In this document: positions 58,259 to 64,000 of the stretch, piece by piece | Layout: the number at the start of each line of letters is the position of its first letter | Position numbering within the stretch: position 1 is the first letter of the stretch | NCBI RefSeq assembly: GCF_037861325.1 | Contig: NZ_JAFELW010000003.1 | DNA: 64,000 nt | Reading direction: 5' to 3' (one strand) | From: Riemerella anatipestifer_F | GTDB taxonomy: Bacteria > Bacteroidota > Bacteroidia > Flavobacteriales > Weeksellaceae | Notes under the pieces: generated by a model | The model's database searches: none | What the model saw: the letters and a program-made list of their open reading frames with translations, nothing else | What the model was told of the DNA's origin: nothing | Position numbers and translations under genes: made by a program

Positions 58259-59596
58259 TTAGTTTCTATCAAATAAAAGTCTTTCTCCGTGTTTAGTAGA
58301 GGAAACCTCTCCATTATGATAAGCTAAATGCCCATTAACAAAGGTGTGAGTGATTCTGGAATGAAAAGTTTCGCCCTCTAACGGACTCCAACCACAATGA
58401 CAAAGTATATTTTCTTTGGAAACTGTTTGTTCAGCGTTTAAATCTACCAAGACTAAATCTGCCTTATAGCCCTCTCTTATAAAGCCTCTCTTTTCTATTT
58501 GGAAAATGATGGCTGGATTGTGGCACATCTTCTCCACAATGGTTTCTAGACTTACCTTTCCTTTTTTGTGGTATTCTAGCATTGTTTGCAAAGAGTGCTG
58601 TACAAGAGGTGCTCCCGAAGGACATTGTGTGTAAGGTTTTTGTTTTTCGTCTAAGGTGTGTGGGGCGTGGTCTGTTGCTATCACATCTATTCTACCATCG
58701 AGCAGCGCTTCCCATAAGCCGTCTTTATCTTGTTGAGTTTTAACGGCAGGATTCCATTTGATAAGACTACCTTTAGTTTCATAGTCTTCATTAGTAAAAT
58801 GAAGATGATGAACACAAACTTCTGAAGTTATTTTTTTGTCTTTTAGAGGAGCCATATTATCTAATAATATGGTTTCTTTAGCGGTTGATAAGTGGTAAAT
58901 ATGTAGTCTTGCTCCTGTTTTTTGAGCGAGTTCTACAGCTTTAGCTGATGAAATAAAACAAGCCTCTTCGCTCCTGATGAGGTGATGGTATTTTACAGGA
59001 ATATCATCGCCAAATTTGGTTTTGTAGTCTTCTGTATTTTTACGAATGGTAGTTTCGTCTTCACAATGTACACAAATAGGCATCTTAACTTTAGAGAAAA
59101 TCTCCTCTAAAATTTCTGGATTATCCACCAACATATTTCCTGTGGAAGAACCTAAGAAAAGTTTTATGGCAGCTACATTTTTAGGGTTGGTTTTTAGGAC
59201 TTCGTCTAAATTGTCATTAGTTCCACCCATAGAGAAAGAGTAGTTGGCGTGGGAAGTTTGCGAAGCTATCTGATATTTATTTTCTAAAAGTTCTTGTGTA
59301 ACCGCATTAGGAACGGTGTTGGGCTGTTCTATAAAACTCGTAACACCTCCAGCAACGGCAGCACGGCTTTCAGTTTCAATAGTTCCTTTATGGGTAAGCC
59401 CAGGCTCTCTAAAGTGGACTTGGTCGTCTATTACCCCAGGTAGAAGGTATAATCCTTTAGCGTCTATGATTTGGTCGGCCTCGGTTTCTGATATTGAGGG
59501 AGTTATCTTGGTGATTAAACTATTCTCAATAAGAATATCTGATTGAAAAATTTGGTTTTCATTAACGACTTGAGCGTTTTTAATGAGTATTTTCAT
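58259..59596 (-). CDS. pyrC: Dihydroorotase, Bacteroidota type
   Basis: Cyclises carbamoyl-aspartate to dihydroorotate in pyrimidine synthesis. The 445-residue amidohydrolase shows GVIDDQVHFREPGLTHKGT, the carboxylated-Lys segment AAIKLFLGSSTGNM, CVHCEDE, IYHLSTAKE and the Asp of VIATDHAPHTLDEK. The first metal motif HxH reads Gln-Val-His, so one metal ligand is changed. That form is, as far as recalled, widespread in Bacteroidota PyrC proteins. Allantoinase is a possible alternative in the family, but no purine-breakdown neighbours occur. Confidence 0.88.
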   Translation of the reverse strand: MKILIKNAQVVNENQIFQSDILIENSLITKITPSISETEADQIIDAKGLYLLPGVIDDQVHFREPGLTHKGTIETESRAAVAGGVTSFIEQPNTVPNAVTQELLENKYQIASQTSHANYSFSMGGTNDNLDEVLKTNPKNVAAIKLFLGSSTGNMLVDNPEILEEIFSKVKMPICVHCEDETTIRKNTEDYKTKFGDDIPVKYHHLIRSEEACFISSAKAVELAQKTGARLHIYHLSTAKETILLDNMAPLKDKKITSEVCVHHLHFTNEDYETKGSLIKWNPAVKTQQDKDGLWEALLDGRIDVIATDHAPHTLDEKQKPYTQCPSGAPLVQHSLQTMLEYHKKGKVSLETIVEKMCHNPAIIFQIEKRGFIREGYKADLVLVDLNAEQTVSKENILCHCGWSPLEGETFHSRITHTFVNGHLAYHNGEVSSTKHGERLLFDRN

Positions 59597-59601
59597 CTTT
59601 G

Positions 59602-59609
59602 CAAAATTA
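59602..59609 (-). promoter_or_regulatory. -7 promoter box for pyrC
   Basis: On the minus strand TAATTTTG, a perfect TAnnTTTG. Only 5 bases separate it from the pyrC ATG, which predicts a leaderless or nearly leaderless mRNA. Confidence 0.65.
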
Positions 59610-59703
59610 CTTTTTAGGATTCATTAGAGCGTAAATTTATTTATTATTTTGTAAATAAACAAAGTATGAGTTTAACTTGTTTAAAAAAAATAATTACTTT
59701 CTT

Positions 59704-59711
59704 TATCTTTG
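59704..59711 (+). promoter_or_regulatory. -7 promoter box for the polysaccharide cluster
   Basis: TATCTTTG, a perfect TAnnTTTG, 9 bases before the ATG at 59721. The TTG at 59709 lies within the box and is rejected as a start. Confidence 0.6.
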
Positions 59712-59720
59712 CTGAGAATT

Positions 59721-60881
59721 ATGGATAAATCACAAAAAATAAAAGTATTATTTAGACTCAGGTCTTTAGAAATGGGAGGTGTGCCACGGGTGGTTTTAGA
59801 CTTGTTGAGGAATCTTCCTAAGGACAAGTTTGATTTAGCTTTAATGCTTAATTTGTATCAAGGCGAATTGGTCTCCGAAATACCTAAAGATGTTAGGCTT
59901 ATCGTTGTGGAAAAAGGGAGAGAGCAGATGTCTCAAAATGCTTTTGTTCAAAAAATACAACTGGGACTAAGACGACTGAAACTAGAGTTTTACGATAAAT
60001 TTCCGAGTTTACTCTATGCTTTTAAAGTAAGGGAAGAGTACGATATAGAAGTATCGCCGGGCTATGCGGAATTTGAGATGGTGCTCAATTCACCTAACAA
60101 AAAATCCAAGAAAGTAGGGTGGTTTCATACCGATGTTAGCTATGATAAAGATGAGGCAAGGGTAAAAAAACGCATTGATTTGATGAAGAGGTTTGACTGG
60201 ATGATTTTTGGGGCTGCACAAACCAGACAAGTGATAGAAGATTTGTATGGTGTAACTTACCCAAAGAGTTCAGTTATTTACAATGTTATTAAAATCAATG
60301 AAGCGAGAGAGAAAGCAGAAGCTTTTAAAGTAGATTTTGATGTCCGTCCGTGCTTTACCTCAATTGGAAGATTGCATAGTAGAAAAGGTTATCATACTTT
60401 AATAAAAGTCCATAAACGATTGATAGACGAAGGTCTACTACATTCCATTGCCGTTATAGGTGGAGGGAATGAAATGGAAAATCTGAAAAATCAAGTGAAA
60501 GCATTATCCGTAGAAAAAACTTTTTTACTTTTGGATACTCAAAAAAATCCTTGGCCTTATGTTAAAGCGTCGGATTATTTTGTGTTACCTTCTCAATCAG
60601 AGAGTTATCCACTGACGATAGGCGAAGTTATGGCTTTGGGGAAACCAATTATTTCCACCAATGTAGGCGGTATACCAGAGATGATAGACGATGGGAAAGA
60701 CGGCATTTTGGTTAATTACGATGAAAATGAACTTTTTGAGGCAATGAAATCATTCCTTACCAATCCAGAATTGGTGGAGAAAATTAAGAAAGGAACGTTA
60801 GGGGCTGATGAAAAGTTTGATGAGAAAAAGATATATGCTCAGGTTACGGAAGTATTTGAGAGATTGGTAGCTACCAAGTAA
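59721..60881 (+). CDS. Glycosyltransferase, GT4 family
   Basis: A 386-residue GT-B fold retaining glycosyltransferase. The N-terminal domain starts KVLFRLRSLEMGGVPRVVLD, with the loop GGVPR that binds substrate. The C-terminal domain has TSIGRLHSRKGYHTLIKVHK and the donor-binding EX7E motif SESYPLTIGEVMALGKPII. First gene of a surface-polysaccharide cluster; the GT2 gene follows 12 bases later. The sugar is not predictable. Confidence 0.92.
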   Translation: MDKSQKIKVLFRLRSLEMGGVPRVVLDLLRNLPKDKFDLALMLNLYQGELVSEIPKDVRLIVVEKGREQMSQNAFVQKIQLGLRRLKLEFYDKFPSLLYAFKVREEYDIEVSPGYAEFEMVLNSPNKKSKKVGWFHTDVSYDKDEARVKKRIDLMKRFDWMIFGAAQTRQVIEDLYGVTYPKSSVIYNVIKINEAREKAEAFKVDFDVRPCFTSIGRLHSRKGYHTLIKVHKRLIDEGLLHSIAVIGGGNEMENLKNQVKALSVEKTFLLLDTQKNPWPYVKASDYFVLPSQSESYPLTIGEVMALGKPIISTNVGGIPEMIDDGKDGILVNYDENELFEAMKSFLTNPELVEKIKKGTLGADEKFDEKKIYAQVTEVFERLVATK

Positions 60882-60893
60882 ATGTAATTAAAA

Positions 60894-61814
60894 ATGAACA
60901 ACGATATAAAAATCACGATAGTTACGCCAACCTATAACCGCGCTCACACTTTGCCACGGGTGTTTAACTCTTTAAAAAAGCAGAGTTTTTTAGGCTTTAA
61001 GTGGTTGATTATGGACGATGGTTCTACCGATAACACTAAAGAAGTGGTGGAAGGATTTAAGGAAGAAAGTCCGTTTGAGATAGAGTATTGCTATCAGCCT
61101 AACCAGCATAAGTTTTTAACGGTGTTAGATGGTATAAAGAAGGTTACTACACCTTACCATATGGTGGTAGATTCTGATGATTCTTACCCTGATGATGCTT
61201 TGGAAGTTCTCCTTAATGAGGTGGAAGCCATTAACAATCCTGAAGAGTACATTGGTGTGATGGGACTTTCCGTAGATGAAAGTGGAAAAATAGTGGGCGA
61301 TGAGTATCCTCATGGTGGGTTTGACGGAAGTATTTTCGATATGCGTTATAAGTACAAGGTTAGAGGAGATAAATTTGGAATTTTTATTACACCAACTTAC
61401 CATCGCCAAACCCTTGGGAAGAATTATAGCTCCTACAAAGGGAAAGGCTACATTCCACAATCGGTAATTTTTAATGAATATGATGCTAAAGGAATTAAAA
61501 CAAGATTTGTTAATAAAGTGGTGAGAGTGTATCATAAAGATGAAGATGACGCTGCCTCTGTTTCCAACACTAGATGGACGGGAAAGAATGTTTATGGTTT
61601 AAAGGAAGGGTATTTGTCTTTTCTCAATAGCTATGGGGGTAGATTATTGGCGTATCCTAAAGCATTACTAAGGAATATTGTAGGTTATCAGTACTATTCA
61701 TTTAAAAATGGGAGTTCTTTTAGAAATATCTTGATGGATATTCAACCGTCTTTGATAAAGGTATTAAGTTGGGGACTTTTACCCTTTAGTTTTTTATATC
61801 ATAAAGTGAGATAG
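60894..61814 (+). CDS. Glycosyltransferase, GT2 family
   Basis: A 306-residue GT-A fold inverting transferase. ITIVTPTYNRAHTLPRVFNS opens the nucleotide-binding domain, LIMDDGSTDNTKEVVEGF is the first Asp motif, and VVDSDDSYPDDALEVL the DxD-type motif. The C-terminus is hydrophobic (about 280-305) but short and may touch the membrane. It lies 4 bases before the MBOAT gene. Confidence 0.92.
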   Translation: MNNDIKITIVTPTYNRAHTLPRVFNSLKKQSFLGFKWLIMDDGSTDNTKEVVEGFKEESPFEIEYCYQPNQHKFLTVLDGIKKVTTPYHMVVDSDDSYPDDALEVLLNEVEAINNPEEYIGVMGLSVDESGKIVGDEYPHGGFDGSIFDMRYKYKVRGDKFGIFITPTYHRQTLGKNYSSYKGKGYIPQSVIFNEYDAKGIKTRFVNKVVRVYHKDEDDAASVSNTRWTGKNVYGLKEGYLSFLNSYGGRLLAYPKALLRNIVGYQYYSFKNGSSFRNILMDIQPSLIKVLSWGLLPFSFLYHKVR

Positions 61815-61818
61815 TTTT

Positions 61819-63333
61819 ATGCTTTTTAACTCAATAGAATTTGCGATATTTTTACCGATAGTTTTTATACTTTATTGGTTTGTATTTCATAGAAATATAA
61901 AACTGCAAAACTTTTTTATAGTAGTTGTAAGTTATGTTTTTTATGGTTGGTGGGATTGGCGTTTTCTTTTTCTTATCCTATTTAGTACAATCTTAGACTA
62001 TTCTTTAGGAAGATTACTGGCATTAGATGAGAAGCCTAAAAAACGAAAGATGTATCTTATCATTAGTGTGATAATTAACTTAGGGTTTTTAGGATTCTTT
62101 AAGTATTGTAACTTTTTTATAGATAACTTTATAGCAGCATTTACTTTTTTTGGACAAAAACCATCTATTCATACACTTAATATTTTGCTTCCTGTGGGGA
62201 TTAGTTTTTATACTTTCCAAACATTAAGCTATACCATAGATGTGTATAAGAAAAAATTGGAGCCAACCAAAGATTTCATAGCATTTAGTGCCTTTGTGAG
62301 TTTTTTCCCGCAGTTAGTAGCAGGACCTATTGAGAGAGCCACGCACCTGTTACCTCAATTTTATAAAAAGAGGGAATTTGATTACACTAAGGCGGTGGAC
62401 GGTATGCGTCAAATTCTTTGGGGGCTATTTAAGAAAATGGTAATAGCGGATAACTGTGCGGTTTATGCTAATCAGATTTTTGCGAGTTCAGATACCTCTT
62501 CGGGAAGTACGCTAGTGCTTGGAGCTATATTTTTCACCTTTCAAATCTACGGAGATTTTTCTGGCTATTCGGATATTGCCATAGGTACTTCTCGCTTATT
62601 TGGATTTGATTTGATGAAGAACTTTGCTTATCCTTATTTTTCTCGTGATGTAGCAGAATTTTGGAGACGCTGGCACATTTCTCTTTCTACGTGGTTTAGA
62701 GATTATCTGTACATTCCTTTGGGCGGGAGCAAGGGCGGAAATTGGATGAGAATTAGAAATACCTTCATTATTTTCTTGGTGAGTGGATTTTGGCACGGAG
62801 CAAATTGGACCTTTATTGCTTGGGGATTTCTAAATGCCCTTTTCATAATGCCGTCCATTATATTGAAAACGAATAGAAATAATATAGAAGTGGTGGCTCA
62901 CGATAGACTGTTACCTTCTTTAAGAGATGTTTTTAATATGCTTACTACCTTTGGATTGATGGTTTTTGCGTGGATTTTTTTCAGAGCAGAAAGTATGGCT
63001 CATGCTATTTCTTATGTTACTAACATATTTCAACCATCATTATTCAGTTTTCCTAGTCTTAATAAGGCGGCATTAGCTACTCTGATTCTAGTTGGCTTTT
63101 TATTGATAATGGAATGGCAAGGACGAAGAGGAGCGTTTGCATTAGAAAAATTCTTAACAAACGAAATAAAAGTAGGAATAAAGTATCCACAAAAGCTCAC
63201 CAATATTGTCTTTTTTAAAATAGGGGGGGGTAATTTACTGATTGTGAGATGGTTATTTTATTCTTTTCTCCTTCTTTTAATCGGTCTATTTATGCAGACT
63301 AACGAGACACCATTTATTTATTTTCAGTTTTAA
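61819..63333 (+). CDS. MBOAT-family O-acyltransferase (AlgI/DltB type)
   Basis: A 504-residue polytopic membrane protein that moves acyl (commonly acetyl) groups across the inner membrane onto exported polysaccharide. The signature region is DVAEFWRRWHISLSTWFRDY followed by LYIPLGGSKGG, and the catalytic His lies in VSGFWHGANWTFIAWG. LLPVGISFYTFQTLSYTIDV and QLVAGPIERATHLLPQF are also typical. About ten or more membrane segments are visible. The next gene encodes a likely periplasmic SGNH partner, as in alginate and D-alanine systems. Confidence 0.94.
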   Translation: MLFNSIEFAIFLPIVFILYWFVFHRNIKLQNFFIVVVSYVFYGWWDWRFLFLILFSTILDYSLGRLLALDEKPKKRKMYLIISVIINLGFLGFFKYCNFFIDNFIAAFTFFGQKPSIHTLNILLPVGISFYTFQTLSYTIDVYKKKLEPTKDFIAFSAFVSFFPQLVAGPIERATHLLPQFYKKREFDYTKAVDGMRQILWGLFKKMVIADNCAVYANQIFASSDTSSGSTLVLGAIFFTFQIYGDFSGYSDIAIGTSRLFGFDLMKNFAYPYFSRDVAEFWRRWHISLSTWFRDYLYIPLGGSKGGNWMRIRNTFIIFLVSGFWHGANWTFIAWGFLNALFIMPSIILKTNRNNIEVVAHDRLLPSLRDVFNMLTTFGLMVFAWIFFRAESMAHAISYVTNIFQPSLFSFPSLNKAALATLILVGFLLIMEWQGRRGAFALEKFLTNEIKVGIKYPQKLTNIVFFKIGGGNLLIVRWLFYSFLLLLIGLFMQTNETPFIYFQF

Positions 63334-63338
63334 TAGAT

Positions 63339-64000
63339 ATGAAATCATTTATAAAAAAGATTATATTTTTCTCCGTTTTTGGAAGTGTGTTCTATGTAGT
63401 AGTTTTGCCAATATGGAGCCAGATAATGCCACCATTTATGGCTAAGAATGTGAGAAACTGTGTGGGGTGCTATGGTCATTTGTTTTCCAGAACCAGAGAT
63501 GTTGGCAATCTAGAAAAAAGTCCAGATATTTTATTTTTAGGGTCATCACACGCTTATCGAGGTTTTGATACTAGGGTATTTAGTAAAAATGGTATTTCTT
63601 CATTTAATTTAGGTTCTAGTTCGCAATCACCTATTAACACGCAGGTGTTACTCAAGCAATATTTGGATAGGATAAAACCTAAAATGATAGTTTACGAAGT
63701 GTATGCAGGAACGCTTTCGGCTGATGGTGTAGAGTCTTCTTTGGATATGTTAAGTAACAATAAAATAGATGCTAATGCTATTGAAATGGTACGGCGTACT
63801 AGACACTTAGCAGTTTTTAATACAGCTATTTATGGTTTATATAGACAAATATTAGGTTTAAATAAAACATTTTCTGAACCAAGTATACAAAATGATGATG
63901 TTTATGTGCAGGGAGGTGGTTTTGTGGAAACAAAGTTTAGAAAAAACCCAATGCTAGAAGAAGCAAAAGGCAAGTGGGAGCTTAACCCTAAACAAATTGA
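63339..64000 (+). CDS. SGNH/DltD-like periplasmic protein, partial (N-terminal 220 residues)
   Basis: The frame is open from the ATG at 63339 to the right edge. An N-terminal membrane anchor (about residues 5-30) is followed by DILFLGSSHAYRGFDTRVFS, where the GSSHA block matches block I (nucleophile Ser) of the SGNH hydrolase fold in DltD/AlgX-type proteins. FNLGSSSQSPINTQVLLKQY and KPKMIVYEVYAGTLS continue the pattern. It begins 5 bases after the MBOAT gene. The two probably work together in O-acylation of the polymer. The catalytic Asp-His end is outside the window. Confidence 0.8.
   Translation, partial: MKSFIKKIIFFSVFGSVFYVVVLPIWSQIMPPFMAKNVRNCVGCYGHLFSRTRDVGNLEKSPDILFLGSSHAYRGFDTRVFSKNGISSFNLGSSSQSPINTQVLLKQYLDRIKPKMIVYEVYAGTLSADGVESSLDMLSNNKIDANAIEMVRRTRHLAVFNTAIYGLYRQILGLNKTFSEPSIQNDDVYVQGGGFVETKFRKNPMLEEAKGKWELNPKQI

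Overview
The window is AT-rich chromosomal DNA from a member of the Bacteroidota, most likely the Flavobacteriia family Weeksellaceae (Riemerella, Bergeyella or Chryseobacterium-like). The reasons are: TonB-dependent receptors that carry carboxypeptidase-regulatory-like N-terminal domains; a PorW/SprE-type lipoprotein of the type IX secretion and gliding machinery; promoters of the Bacteroidota form TTTG-N19-TAnnTTTG; A-rich rather than Shine-Dalgarno leaders; and Bacteroidota-type forms of AccD, PyrC, S14 and L36. No mobile element, phage gene or CRISPR array was seen.

Region 1 (1-4370) holds the start of a TonB-dependent receptor gene that runs off the left edge, then nadK, class II aldolase fbaA and accD, closed by a strong terminator. 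Region 2 (4386-18100) is the accessory part and the most interesting: a small conserved gene, then a one-directional block made of a metal-chelate ABC importer (lipoprotein, permease, ATPase), a TonB-dependent receptor, ureA-ureB-ureC, ureE-ureF-ureG-ureD, hypA-hypB and an outer-membrane porin, closed by a terminator. The parts fit together as a complete urease module: the receptor and ABC system would bring in chelated nickel, HypA/HypB and UreE/F/G/D would load it into UreC, and the porin may pass a small solute. UreC has a 60-residue N-terminal extension that looks like a twin-arginine (Tat) signal peptide, so the mature, nickel-loaded enzyme may work outside the cytoplasm. That would be unusual, since bacterial ureases are normally cytoplasmic.

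Region 3 (18122-26791) has tsaB, then porW and maf on the minus strand, a siderophore-type receptor with a PepSY membrane protein (iron acquisition), and kdsC with a DUF2520 gene. Region 4 (26956-40897) is one long ribosomal-protein operon, rplC to rplQ, with secY, infA and rpoA. It starts at rplC, without rpsJ. Three of its few real intergenic gaps contain strong inverted-repeat structures.

Region 5 (40924-59596) is mostly minus-strand housekeeping: a bacterial eRF1-like (baeRF) protein, an arginine deiminase-family enzyme, gltA, eno, a membrane protein, ridA, lptD, then plus-strand amidase and rpsT between two tRNA-Glu genes, then nadD, recJ, a dienoyl-CoA reductase, an M16 protease and pyrC. 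Region 6 (59704-64000) is the start of a surface-polysaccharide cluster: GT4 and GT2 glycosyltransferases, an MBOAT O-acyltransferase and a partial SGNH-like protein cut by the right edge.

All functional calls rest on reading motifs and gene order by eye; no database search was run.
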